The notes: generated from the sequence alone by a model not told the origin. A stretch of 30,352 bases of DNA from PBB1 sp046154125 (GCA_046154125.1 JBJXEJ010000143.1:1-30352), one strand, 5' to 3'. Shown: positions 6,416 to 15,474, counted from the first letter of the stretch. Made by a program: numbers and translations.

Positions 6416-7951
6416 ATGTCCGTCGATCGCACGATGATCGATGCGCTGTGCGCTCATCTGCAGGCCATGAGTGGTCAGCCTGTCGAGGTGCTGGAAACCC
6501 ACATTTCCTGGATCCTGCTGAATGGATCTCTCGCCTACAAGCTGAAAAAGCCGGTGTGCCTGCCATTCCTGGACTTCACCGAACTCGAATCGCGCCGGCG
6601 CTACTGCGAGCTGGAGTTGCGACTGAATCGCCGCCTCGCGCCGGTCCTGTACCTCGACGTGCTGCCGATCTGCGGCACGCCGGAATCCCCGCGCATCGAC
6701 GGGATCGGCGAGCCCATCGACTATGCGGTTTGCATGAGGCGCTTCGCATCCGGTGCCCTGCTGAGCGAGCAGCTCGCAGCCGGTCACCTGCAGGCAGCGC
6801 AGGTCGAGCAGCTTGCGCAGCGGCTGGCCGACTTTCACCGCGACGCGCCGGTGGCTGATTGCGACTCGGGTCATGGATCGCCGGATCAGATCTCGAAGGC
6901 CGCGACGACCGTGCTCACCCAGCTCGGGTCTGTCCGTGAAGTCCCCCAGTTGCGCGCCGTGCGGGACTGGGTTGTCGAGCAGGCCCGAGGGCTGGTCGCT
7001 GTGTGGCTGTCGAGGCGTGCTGGCGGTGCGGTTCGCGAAGGCCATGGCGACCTCCACTTGGCCAACGCAGTGCAGGTGGGTGTCGAGGTGCTGGCCTTCG
7101 ATTGCATCGAGTTCGACCCCGAATTGCGGTGGATCGACGTCATGTGCGACCTGGCCTTCCTGACCATGGACCTTCAGGCGCACGGCCGAGCCGATCTGGC
7201 CTTCAGTGCCCTCGATGCGTACCTCCAGCGCAGCGGCGAATATGCCGGGCTGCAGGTCCTTCGCTTCTATGAGGTCTATCGCGCGCTCGTTCGGATGATG
7301 GTCTGCGGACTGCAGGCCGGGAGCGGCTCAGACAGTGGCAGGACGCAGGCGCCCGACTACCTGGCGTGTGCGTCGCGGCTGATCCAGGGCTGCAGGGGTG
7401 GCCCACGGCTCATGATCACTCACGGCCTGTCGGGATCGGGCAAGTCGACGCTTGCCCGTCAATTGCTGGAGCGCGTCGGTGCAGTCCGAGTGCGCTCGGA
7501 TGTCGAGCGCAAGAGGCTCTTCGGCCTGGACGCTCTGCAGCGCTCCGCAGACCAGGATCTCGACCTGTACACGCCCGCTGCGACCCAGCGCACCTTCGAT
7601 CGCCTGGCCAGCTGTGCCCGCGACGCACTGCGGGCGGGCTACCCGGTGATCGTCGACGCGGCATTCCTGCGGCGCGGCGAGCGTCGTGCGTTCAGGGCAC
7701 TGGCGGCTGAACTGAGCGTGCCTTATTCGATACTCGATTGCCGGGCGAGCGACGCGGTGCTGCAAGAGCGGCTGTTCTCGCGGGCTGCCGCCGGGATGGA
7801 TGCATCTGAGGCTGACGCATCGGTGCTGAAGCGGCAGCTTCATTGGCAGGAGCCGCTCGATGTTCATGAGCAGTCCCGAGCGATCACCATCGCCACCGAC
7901 GATGAAGTCGATCTTGGCGCCCTGGGCGAGCGCTGGCTGGCCGCGATCTGA
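6416..7951 (+). CDS. Aminoglycoside phosphotransferase-like / P-loop kinase fusion
   Basis: This 511-aa two-domain protein has an N-terminal APH-type kinase fold (about 15-320) with HGDLHLAN (catalytic Asp212) and the metal-binding region FDCIEFD. The C-terminal P-loop kinase domain (about 325-505) has Walker A GLSGSGKST (337-345). The fusion is a known uncharacterised bacterial family often annotated as bifunctional aminoglycoside phosphotransferase/ATP-binding protein; there is no reason to think it confers drug resistance. Upstream in-frame starts exist at 6293 and 6392. I choose 6416 because the conserved start of the family (VEVLETHISWILLNG) follows closely, an AGGA lies just upstream (tight spacing), and the predicted FNR-dependent transcript begins near 6392. 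The substrate is unknown. Confidence 0.8.
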   Translation: MSVDRTMIDALCAHLQAMSGQPVEVLETHISWILLNGSLAYKLKKPVCLPFLDFTELESRRRYCELELRLNRRLAPVLYLDVLPICGTPESPRIDGIGEPIDYAVCMRRFASGALLSEQLAAGHLQAAQVEQLAQRLADFHRDAPVADCDSGHGSPDQISKAATTVLTQLGSVREVPQLRAVRDWVVEQARGLVAVWLSRRAGGAVREGHGDLHLANAVQVGVEVLAFDCIEFDPELRWIDVMCDLAFLTMDLQAHGRADLAFSALDAYLQRSGEYAGLQVLRFYEVYRALVRMMVCGLQAGSGSDSGRTQAPDYLACASRLIQGCRGGPRLMITHGLSGSGKSTLARQLLERVGAVRVRSDVERKRLFGLDALQRSADQDLDLYTPAATQRTFDRLASCARDALRAGYPVIVDAAFLRRGERRAFRALAAELSVPYSILDCRASDAVLQERLFSRAAAGMDASEADASVLKRQLHWQEPLDVHEQSRAITIATDDEVDLGALGERWLAAI

Positions 7952-8010
7952 CCGCCTGCCTCGGCACGGCGCCGGGTTCAACGGGCTTGCCACGACTATC
8001 CGTCTGCCGC

Positions 8011-8051
8011 TTGATCTCACGCAACCCCAAGCTGGCCCCACTTCCTACAGT
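8011..8051 (+). promoter_or_regulatory. FNR/Anr-type promoter of the universal stress protein gene
   Basis: TTGATCTCACGCAA (8011-8024) has a perfect left half-site and three of five bases of the right half. TACAGT (8046-8051) is a 4/6 -10 element, predicting a start near 8058 with the dyad centre at -40.5. usp genes under Anr/FNR control are well known in beta- and gammaproteobacteria, which supports the reading. The predicted leader is about 77 nt. Confidence 0.6.
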
Positions 8052-8134
8052 GGTGACCGAGGCGGATGGCGCTGTCGAGGTTTCCGCGACCGCGGCAGAC
8101 AGAGCGACCTGCCTGAATCACAAGGAGTGCCCCG

Positions 8135-8971
8135 ATGGATGAAATCAGATCGATCCTGTTGCACCTGGACGCAGCACCCGGAGCCACCCATCGATTGCGG
8201 GCGGCACACGCGTTGGCGGCCATGCATGGCGCGGAGCTCGAGGTTCTGTACGCCGTGACCCCGGCGCTGCTGCAATACCCGCTGGCGGCTTCGGCCGACA
8301 GCCAGTTGGCGGGCATGCTCGCCGCGCTTGACGTCGAGACGCGAGCGCGAGTGCGCGCCGCCTTCGAACGCGAACGGATGCATGTGGGCCTCCCGAACCT
8401 TCCGTGGAACGAGACCGACGATGGCCCGCTGCCAGCGTTCAAGCGCCGGGCCTTCGAGGCCGATCTGCTGGTGCTGGCGCAGGTCGATCCCGACGATCTT
8501 CAGCAGTCGCAGGTGCCCGCGGATTTCGCACCCTCGGTGCTGATCGAGACCGGCAAGCCTGTCTTGATGCTTCCCTACATCGCCACCGGGCCCGAGTTCG
8601 GGAAAACGGCGTTGATCGCCTGGAAGGATACGGCGGCGTCGGCCCGCGCCGTGACTGCGGCGTTGCCGATGCTGCGTTTGGCGAAATCGGTGCAGGTGGC
8701 CGCCTGGGAAGAGGCCGGCGGGCTCGGGGCGAGCGAGCCGCTGCCGGTCGAGCGCTTCCTGCGCCGACACGGCATCACCGCGAAGGTCCACCGTTGCGGC
8801 CGTCCGACCGCCGAAATCGGCGAGTTGCTCCTGTCGCTTGCGGCGGATGTTCAGGCCGATCTGCTGGTCATGGGCTGCTACGGACACAGCCGTGCACGCG
8901 AGTGGTTGCTGGGAGGAGTCACGCGCACGATCCTCCAGGCGATGACCCTGCCGGTCCTGATGTCGCACTGA
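8135..8971 (+). CDS. Tandem-domain universal stress protein (UspA family)
   Basis: This 278-aa protein has two Usp folds. The N-terminal one (about 1-150, IRSILLHLDAAPGA start) is degenerate. The C-terminal one (about 155-278) carries the ATP-binding signature G-x2-G-x9-G-[ST] in GCYGHSRAREWLLGGVTRTI. It is a cytoplasmic protein linked to survival under low oxygen or starvation. AAGGAG lies 8 nt before the ATG. The upstream FNR-like promoter fits this role. The flavodoxin-like gene follows on the same strand after about 160 nt and may share its transcript. Confidence 0.92.
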   Translation: MDEIRSILLHLDAAPGATHRLRAAHALAAMHGAELEVLYAVTPALLQYPLAASADSQLAGMLAALDVETRARVRAAFERERMHVGLPNLPWNETDDGPLPAFKRRAFEADLLVLAQVDPDDLQQSQVPADFAPSVLIETGKPVLMLPYIATGPEFGKTALIAWKDTAASARAVTAALPMLRLAKSVQVAAWEEAGGLGASEPLPVERFLRRHGITAKVHRCGRPTAEIGELLLSLAADVQADLLVMGCYGHSRAREWLLGGVTRTILQAMTLPVLMSH

Positions 8972-9132
8972 GGTCGCGCGCCCCGCGCACGCTCAGGGTC
9001 GATGCCGAACCATTCAGTCGAATCGAAGCGGGCGTGTCACGTCGCAAAGCAATGTCCTCAAGTTGTCGATTCCGCAACCGATAACCGATTCAGCGATGCC
9101 ACTGCCCTGATGGCATGAACACGGAGAAATGC

Positions 9133-9606
9133 ATGCGGGTCCTGGTCGTCTTTTTCGCCCATTCCGGCCACACGCGGTATGTGGCCTCCGAGATCGCCCG
9201 CCGTTGTGGGGCGCAGCTGGAAGAAGTCCTCGATGCACGCCCGCATGCCGGCGCGTGTGAAGCTTTGCGTTACATCGGCGATTCGCTGATCGGCGCCACC
9301 CCGCCGATCGAGGCTGTGCTCAACGATCCGTCCGACTACGACCTGGTGATCCTGGGCACCCCGGTGTGGGCGTGGCGCATTGCGTCGCCCATGCGCTCGT
9401 ATGTCCGGCGCCATGCGCAGCGATTCAAGCAGGTCGCCTTCTTCTGTACCGAAGGCGGGCTCGGAGACCGGCTCGTCTTCGCCGAACTTGGCCATCTGTG
9501 CGGCCGTGACCCGATCGCAACGTACCAGGTGACCGAACCGTATCTGCCAGAACCGATTCAGCAAGCGCCCTTGCTCGAGTTCATGGCGCGCCTGGAAACC
9601 GCCTGA
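9133..9606 (+). CDS. Flavodoxin-like protein
   Basis: This 157-aa protein has the flavodoxin fold. It opens with strand MRVLVVFFAHSGHTRYVA, whose HSGHT loop is the FMN-phosphate-binding region. DYDLVILGTPVWAWRIASPMRSYV then forms the second flavin loop (GTPVWAW), followed by VAFFCTEGG. It is probably an FMN-dependent electron carrier or NAD(P)H:quinone-type reductase. An in-frame ATG at 9115 exists, but GGAGA at 9123-9127 sits ideally before the ATG at 9133 and the fold begins there. Placement after the usp gene suggests a redox role under the same conditions (inference). Confidence 0.85.
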   Translation: MRVLVVFFAHSGHTRYVASEIARRCGAQLEEVLDARPHAGACEALRYIGDSLIGATPPIEAVLNDPSDYDLVILGTPVWAWRIASPMRSYVRRHAQRFKQVAFFCTEGGLGDRLVFAELGHLCGRDPIATYQVTEPYLPEPIQQAPLLEFMARLETA

Positions 9607-9633
9607 CTGTCAGCGCCGACCCGTCGCCACGCC

Positions 9634-10206
9634 CTACATCTCCCGAAGTGCCTTCCAGCCTTTGGTGTGCATGCACACCACAAAGCCCCGGGTGACCCGC
9701 TGTGTCTTGTTGTCGGGCTTGTGGGCGTCACCGAGTTGCGTCACACAGTCACTTGTGTCCGCTTCCATCACCTCTCGGCCCGCGCCCAGCTTCCACCATG
9801 AGCTGACCTTGTAGACATCCAGTGGGCTTGCGGGTGGGGCATACGCGGTGCCTCCTTCAATCGCTGGCGGCTTGCGGCCCGGGTCAGCCGACGCAGGAGG
9901 TGAATTGGACGGTTCTACCGGCTCTGCCGCCGCGGTTTTCGGGGCATTGCTCCGGGCAGCATCACCACCCGGATTCCGATGGTCGGGGGTGACGCTCGCC
10001 GTCGCGAACAGATCGATGTCGTCCAGCTTCGTCACCACCCAGCCGTTGTCTTCCAGGCATTTCTCGATGGCCTGGTCGCTGCCGGCAGACCGGCACGACT
10101 TCTTCGTGGCATCCAGGTCCTGCGCCGAGGCTCCGCGCTTGTAGGAAAGCTCGCCGCAGCCTGTCATTGACAACGCAATCAAGCCCATCCACAAGTAAGT
10201 CTTCAT
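9634..10206 (-). CDS. Lipoprotein with duplicated Cys...Cys-Gly-Trp module
   Basis: This 190-aa lipoprotein has signal peptide MKTYLWMGLIALSMTGC with lipidated Cys17. Two similar modules flank a Pro/Ala-rich linker (about 80-128). Module 1 (about 22-60) reads YKRGA...DATKKSC38...C50LEDNGW. Module 2 (about 137-187) reads WKLGA...ADTSDC154...VC178MHTKGW. Each pair of cysteines could form a disulfide in the periplasm. I do not recognise a named function. The start was set at the ATG at 10206 (GGGAAAG upstream) because the longer in-frame ORF adds 22 residues before an obvious signal peptide. It is convergent with the flavodoxin-like gene. Confidence 0.8.
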   Translation of the reverse strand: MKTYLWMGLIALSMTGCGELSYKRGASAQDLDATKKSCRSAGSDQAIEKCLEDNGWVVTKLDDIDLFATASVTPDHRNPGGDAARSNAPKTAAAEPVEPSNSPPASADPGRKPPAIEGGTAYAPPASPLDVYKVSSWWKLGAGREVMEADTSDCVTQLGDAHKPDNKTQRVTRGFVVCMHTKGWKALREM

Positions 10207-10366
10207 CAGTTGCTTTCCCAGGGTGAATCGTTTGCCGGAGATCCCGCGCCATGATTGTGGGTGGCGGGTCAAGCAAATGAACTACGCTGATTGACGTACG
10301 CCAGATCGCGCGTGGCCCCCCGGGGTGGCGTGCTGTGTCCCATGAATGAGGCCAGGAATCGCCGAA

Positions 10367-10552
10367 ATGCCGAGCAGGTCTGACCAACAGGGCTTTGCGG
10401 CTTTGCTGCTCGCCGTCCTGTTCCTGCTGCTGCTTGGCCTTCCGATGCTTTACCTGCAGAGCGAACACCTGGAACAACAGCGCGTTCGGGACAAGGCGAT
10501 CAAGAAGATGCTCACCCAGCCTGCGATGCTGCAGGCGAGCGCACCGCAGTAG
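10367..10552 (+). CDS. Small single-span membrane protein, pilin-like N-terminus
   Basis: This 61-aa product has a short basic head (MPSRSDQQGF), a strong hydrophobic helix (about 10-30, ALLLAVLFLLLLGLPMLYL) and an amphipathic, basic tail (HLEQQRVRDKAIKKML). The QQG-F junction before the hydrophobic helix resembles the prepilin cleavage region of minor pilins of the PilX/GspK type, but the usual Glu at +5 is absent and there is no globular domain. AGGAA lies 8 nt before this ATG, which is why I prefer it to the ATG at 10346. Function unknown. Confidence 0.5.
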   Translation: MPSRSDQQGFAALLLAVLFLLLLGLPMLYLQSEHLEQQRVRDKAIKKMLTQPAMLQASAPQ

Positions 10553-10612
10553 CCTGCTTCAACCGCACACCTACACTGTGTTGTGCTCAGTCGAAACTCG
10601 TGGAGAAAGCCA

Positions 10613-10924
10613 GTGGGACAGGCAAGGAACAGAGGCTCGCGGGATGTCAGGATCGCGCAGGCCATCACCAAGGCAGACAGGTTGAAGCCACCTGTCATTG
10701 CCTGCAATGCATGCAAGACCGAGCTGACAGAAGTCGCTGCGCTTGACGCCCGAGACCTCAAGGGAATCGAAGCTGCGTATGGAGCCCACTGCGTCGCATG
10801 TGATCAGGACACCTGGGCCGTTCGCGGCGAGGTTTCGGCCGTGCGGGCGTTCTATGCCGCGCTGGAGAAAGCTGCGGGCGAGAAAGTACGCCTGGGCACT
10901 GCCAGACCATCCGCAACAATGTGA
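10613..10924 (+). CDS. Small zinc-ribbon protein, function unknown
   Basis: This 103-aa protein has two Cys-x2-Cys knuckles: CNAC (Cys31, Cys34) and CVAC (Cys60, Cys63), 25 residues apart. That pattern is expected for one structural zinc ribbon. A basic N-terminus (RNRGSRDVR) precedes it and a helical segment (AVRAFYAALEKAAGEKV) follows. The GTG at 10613 is preceded by GGAGAAAG at ideal spacing; a longer GTG start at 10583 lacks a good site. It could bind nucleic acid or a protein partner, but nothing in the sequence shows which. Confidence 0.6.
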   Translation: MGQARNRGSRDVRIAQAITKADRLKPPVIACNACKTELTEVAALDARDLKGIEAAYGAHCVACDQDTWAVRGEVSAVRAFYAALEKAAGEKVRLGTARPSATM

Positions 10925-11002
10925 TTCGCTTTGGCGAAGTGGCTTTGGTTCAACGTGATGCGATCTGGTCCTGCCGTGAACCCTGTTCCTCGACCGGTAC
11001 GC

Positions 11003-11060
11003 CCTGTGTGCAAATGGTGTGCATACAGGTTCACACGCGACTTGCTTTCGTTGTCAACGA
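11003..11060 (+). promoter_or_regulatory. Structured leader/operator region upstream of dusA
   Basis: Three overlapping patterns lie here. CCTGTGTGCA (11003-11012) pairs with TGCATACAGG (11020-11029) as a 10-bp stem with one G-T pair and a 7-nt loop. GTGTGCA is repeated directly 11 bp apart (from 11006 and 11017). TCGTTG-T-CAACGA (11048-11060) is a perfect 6-bp dyad just before the gene. They could be protein-binding sites or mRNA structure. No clear -35/-10 pair was found. Confidence 0.35.
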
Positions 11061-11076
11061 GACAGAGAAACGCTAA

Positions 11077-12066
<990 letters not shown>

Positions 12067-12077
12067 GCGGAATTCTT

Positions 12078-12102
12078 CGTCGGCGAGCCGTGCTTGCCGG
12101 CG
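12078..12102. terminator. Candidate hairpin between convergent dusA and HDOD genes
   Basis: CGTCGGCGAG (12078-12087) and CTTGCCGGCG (12093-12102) can form a 10-bp stem with two G-T pairs and a 5-nt loop. It lies in the 46-bp gap between two convergent stop codons. There is no proper T-run on either side, so it would be an imperfect terminator. Confidence 0.35.
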
Positions 12103-12112
12103 CTGTTGAACC

Positions 12113-12979
12113 TCAGTCCAGCATCGCTTCCAGCCCACTGGTCAGTTCGGCCAGCGGTGGCATGGGCGACAGGCCGCTCGCGTTGTCGAATCCAAGGGTG
12201 CCTTCCTGTGCGAGCCACGTCACCGGCAAGCCCATCGTCCGACCCAATTCGATCGGGCAACTGGCCAGAGCCTGCGAAGCATCGAGGTTGAGCATCGACA
12301 CGCGCGAGCGCCAGGCGGCGATGTGCACCAGGTTGCCGATTTCCGACGATGCGCCTGCGTGCATCGGATCGGCCGCCGCGTTCAAGGCTTCGCTCACCTT
12401 GGCGGGAAACTTCCAGCGGGTGGCCAGCTCGGCGCCCACCGCCCCATGGTGATAGCCGAGGCGGTCCTGCTCCAGCGCGGTTCGTTCGGAAGCCAGCGGG
12501 TGGCACTCGGCATCGAGCTCCTTCATGGCGGCCGCCGCAGCGGCATGCATCACCAGGTGACCCACGCCGTGCATCAGTCCCACCGTGAAGGCCAGGTCCG
12601 AGTTGCGGTCGACAGCCTGCGCCAGCCAGCGCGCACCGCAGGCGGTGTGCAGGCTGTGGCGCCAGAACTGTGGCAGGTCCAGACCGGGTACCGCCTTGAA
12701 TGCCCCGGTCACGCTGCAGCCGATGACCAGATTGCGAATCATCACGAACCCCAGCATGCGAATGGCGTCATCCACCGATGCGACCTCGCGCGAGACGTGG
12801 AAGTAGGCGGAGTTGGCCAGCCGCAGCGTCTTGGCGCTGAGCACCGGGTCGGCAGACAGATGACGGGCGATCTCGTCCACGGCGACGTCTTCGCGGCTGA
12901 AGCTCCGTATCAATTCCTGCGCCACCTTGGGGATCGTGGGCAGGGCCTGCGGGGAATCGAACAGGGCGGCAATGGACAC
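12113..12979 (-). CDS. HDOD-domain signalling protein
   Basis: This 288-aa protein consists almost entirely of an HDOD domain, a catalytically inactive HD-like fold found in bacterial signal transduction. It starts VSIAALFDSPQALPTIPKVAQELI, followed by ADPVLSAKTLRLANSAYF, the most characteristic HDOD stretch, and VDDAIRMLGFVMIRNLVI. The HD site is degenerate (GLMHGVGHLVMH: His kept, Asp replaced by Gly), as expected for the family. The in-frame ORF runs upstream to 13291, but that part is arginine-rich and non-conserved. The GTG at 12979 with GGGAG about 8 nt upstream is preferred. Confidence 0.85.
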   Translation of the reverse strand: MSIAALFDSPQALPTIPKVAQELIRSFSREDVAVDEIARHLSADPVLSAKTLRLANSAYFHVSREVASVDDAIRMLGFVMIRNLVIGCSVTGAFKAVPGLDLPQFWRHSLHTACGARWLAQAVDRNSDLAFTVGLMHGVGHLVMHAAAAAAMKELDAECHPLASERTALEQDRLGYHHGAVGAELATRWKFPAKVSEALNAAADPMHAGASSEIGNLVHIAAWRSRVSMLNLDASQALASCPIELGRTMGLPVTWLAQEGTLGFDNASGLSPMPPLAELTSGLEAMLD

Positions 12980-13053
12980 AGGTGGGCTCCCTGGAACGAG
13001 TTTGAATGCGGTCGATGGAATATGAAACCCGGCGGCATCCTGAAAGCCTCCAA

Positions 13054-13067
13054 TTGACCGGTGTTCA
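13054..13067 (+). promoter_or_regulatory. Weak FNR-like dyad upstream of the DUF3141 gene
   Basis: TTGACCGGTGTTCA matches 6 of 10 conserved FNR-dyad bases (left half four of five). The -10-like TCGAGT (13089-13094) is at roughly the right distance but poor. It is listed only because other units nearby have better examples. Confidence 0.25.
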
Positions 13068-13143
13068 TGGCGCTGCAGTGCGCATCGATCGAGTGCAAGG
13101 CGTGTCAGCCTGAGAGCTGTCGAGTCAACCGATCGGGAACACC

Positions 13144-15474
13144 ATGGACCGCAAGCCCGCCCGCCCTGCAGCAATTTCCGCCTGGCCCGGCTTCGAGTAC
13201 GCCGTCGATGCGATGGAGCGCAGCATCCTGTTCCTCGATACGCTGCGTGAACGCGGCAACCATTACGTGGCACATCGGGACGACGGCGCACCAGCGCTGC
13301 TGAAGTTCAGTCACGAACTGTTGATCGATGGCCGCACGCTGCCCCGGCCCTGCAACTACGCGTTGCTTCACATCCTGCCGCCCGATGATGTCCCCACGCA
13401 CCCGACGGCTCGGCCGCTGGTGGTGGTGGACCCGCGTGCCGGCCACGGTCCGGGCATCGGCGGCTTCAAGAACGACTCCGAAGTGGGGGTTGCGCTTCGC
13501 GCCGGGCATCCCGTGTACTTCGTGACCTTCCATCCGCAGCCCGAGGAGGGGCAGACGCTGTTCGACGTGATGAACGCCGAGGCGGTCTTCCTCGAGGAGG
13601 TCATCGCACGCCACCCGAAGGCGAACGGCAAGCCCGTCGTCATCGGCAATTGCCAGGCCGGTTGGGCCATCTCGATGCTGGCCTCGGTGCGGCCCGAACT
13701 GTTCGGCCCGTTGATGATCGTGGGCTCACCGCTCTCGTACTGGGCCGGCGGCGACAAGATGAATCCCATGCGATACAGCGGTGCGGGCCTGGGCGGTGCC
13801 TGGCTGGCGTCGATGACATCGGACCTGGCTGGCGGCCGCTTCGACGGCGCCCACCTGGTCGAGAATTTCGAGAAACTCAACCCGGCCAACACGCTGTGGA
13901 GCCGCCACTTCAAGTTGTGGGCGAACGTCGACACCGAGGCCGAGCGCTTCCTGGAGTTCGAGCGCTGGTGGGGCGGTTACTTCCGCATGAGCGGAGCCGA
14001 GATCGAGACGATCGTCGAGAACCTGTTCGTGGGCAACAAGCTCGCGTCTGGCAACGTGATGACCGACGAACGACGCGTCGATCTGCGCAACATCACTGCG
14101 CCAGTGGTGGTTTTCGCGTCATGGGGTGACAACATCACTCCGCCACCGCAGGCGCTGAACTGGATCATCGACGCCTGGGGCAGCGAGCGTGCCATCGCCG
14201 CTGCGGGCCGCGTCATCGTCTACGTGCTGCACGAGAGCGTCGGGCACCTCGGCATCTTCGTCGGCGCCGACATCGCCCGCAAGGAACACGATCAGATCGT
14301 CACCTCGCTCGACGTCATAGATCACCTGCCACCGGGCCTGTATGAGATGAAGGTGGTGAAGAAGGACGGCGAAAACGTGCAGCGCTGGGACGACCTGGAG
14401 CCCGGAAGCTACAGCGTGAGCTTCGAACACCGCACGATGGCAGACATCCAGGCGATCAATCCCGAAGGCCGCGAAGAAGAAAAGCTGTTCTCGACCGTTG
14501 CCAAGTTCTCCGAGATCAACAGCGCGCTCTACAAGACCTGGGTTCGGCCGTGTCTGTCGGCGTTGCCCCTGCGTCCGCTGGGCGATGCGATGACGCAGAT
14601 GCATCCGCTGCGCCTCCAGCGTCAGATGTTCACCGACGCCCATCCGCTGGCGGGTTCTGTCAAGGCGATGGCGAGCAAGGTCCGCGAGAGCCGGCACTCC
14701 CTGCCCGACGACCATCCGGGTCGCGTGTGGGAACGGGCCTTCTCCAAGTCAATGGAGACCGGCCTCAACAGCTACCGAGATCTGCGTGATCAGGCGATGG
14801 TGCAGTGGACGCGTTTGGTCTACGGTCCGCTGGGCATCGGTGCCTGGCTGCCGCCGGATGCGCCTGCCGAACAGGTGGCTGAGGCCCGTGCGCAGGCCGA
14901 GATCGATGACGTGCGGCGCGAGTTGCTGCCGCGCATCGGGGAGGGCGGCTTTGCACAGGCCGTTTGCCGCGTGGTGCTGGCCGGCATGGTTTCGATCGGC
15001 ACGTTCGAGCGCCGCAGTTTTCGCCTGGCGCGGCTGCTGTCGGATCTGCGCGTGGTCGAGGGTCCCCAAGTAGACGGGCTCAGCGCGGCCATCGACTGGC
15101 GCCGGCTGTTGCGCGAGGAGGCTCGTATCGCAGCGGTGGCACCAGTGGAGGCGCTCAATGCGCTGGGCGACATGCTGCCCGACCCGGCCTCGCGCGAGCG
15201 CGCCCTCGCTGTGGCCGCCGCGGTGATGATGATCGAGCCGACGCTCGCCAACCCGCGCTCGGAGATCATCGAGTTGCTGATCAACACGCTGGGTGTCGAA
15301 CCCGAGCGAGTGATGGATCTGGCCTGCCAACTCACGGACCCGCTGGGACGGCCGGCGGCACCAACTCCACAGGTCGTGAAGGCAAAACGGCCCCGTACGT
15401 CCCGCATTCCCGATGTTCTTGCGCGCAAGCCTCGCGTTCGCGCTTCAGCCTCCAACCGCGGAATGCGTACCTGA
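13144..15474 (+). CDS. DUF3141 protein, PHA-synthase-like alpha/beta-hydrolase
   Basis: This 776-aa protein of the DUF3141 family is related to polyhydroxyalkanoate synthases. The alpha/beta-hydrolase core (about 85-380) has a Cys nucleophile in GNCQAGWA (Cys170), Asp329 in FASWGDNITPP and His368 in ESVGHLGIFVG, matching the Cys-Asp-His triad of PhaC. The C-terminal half (about 400-776) is helical and lacks known motifs; its end is basic. GGGA lies 6 nt before the ATG. In other Burkholderiales this family is seen with phosphotransacetylase/acetate kinase and hypoxia-induced genes (recalled, not searched). Here it is alone, divergent from the HDOD gene. Whether it makes polymer, or acts as an acyltransferase or hydrolase, is unknown. 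Confidence 0.85.
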   Translation: MDRKPARPAAISAWPGFEYAVDAMERSILFLDTLRERGNHYVAHRDDGAPALLKFSHELLIDGRTLPRPCNYALLHILPPDDVPTHPTARPLVVVDPRAGHGPGIGGFKNDSEVGVALRAGHPVYFVTFHPQPEEGQTLFDVMNAEAVFLEEVIARHPKANGKPVVIGNCQAGWAISMLASVRPELFGPLMIVGSPLSYWAGGDKMNPMRYSGAGLGGAWLASMTSDLAGGRFDGAHLVENFEKLNPANTLWSRHFKLWANVDTEAERFLEFERWWGGYFRMSGAEIETIVENLFVGNKLASGNVMTDERRVDLRNITAPVVVFASWGDNITPPPQALNWIIDAWGSERAIAAAGRVIVYVLHESVGHLGIFVGADIARKEHDQIVTSLDVIDHLPPGLYEMKVVKKDGENVQRWDDLEPGSYSVSFEHRTMADIQAINPEGREEEKLFSTVAKFSEINSALYKTWVRPCLSALPLRPLGDAMTQMHPLRLQRQMFTDAHPLAGSVKAMASKVRESRHSLPDDHPGRVWERAFSKSMETGLNSYRDLRDQAMVQWTRLVYGPLGIGAWLPPDAPAEQVAEARAQAEIDDVRRELLPRIGEGGFAQAVCRVVLAGMVSIGTFERRSFRLARLLSDLRVVEGPQVDGLSAAIDWRRLLREEARIAAVAPVEALNALGDMLPDPASRERALAVAAAVMMIEPTLANPRSEIIELLINTLGVEPERVMDLACQLTDPLGRPAAPTPQVVKAKRPRTSRIPDVLARKPRVRASASNRGMRT

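Noticed and set aside
6416..7951. Antibiotic-resistance phosphotransferase
   Set aside because: The APH fold is fused to a P-loop kinase, as in a widespread chromosomal family. There is no resistance-gene context or mobile element.
9048..9077. FNR-like box before the flavodoxin-like gene
   Set aside because: Half-sites are too degenerate on inspection. Co-transcription with usp is a simpler explanation.
12980..13291. N-terminal extension of the HDOD reading frame
   Set aside because: Arg/Cys-rich, non-conserved in appearance, and overlaps the start of the DUF3141 gene. A GTG with a good ribosome-binding site exists at 12979.
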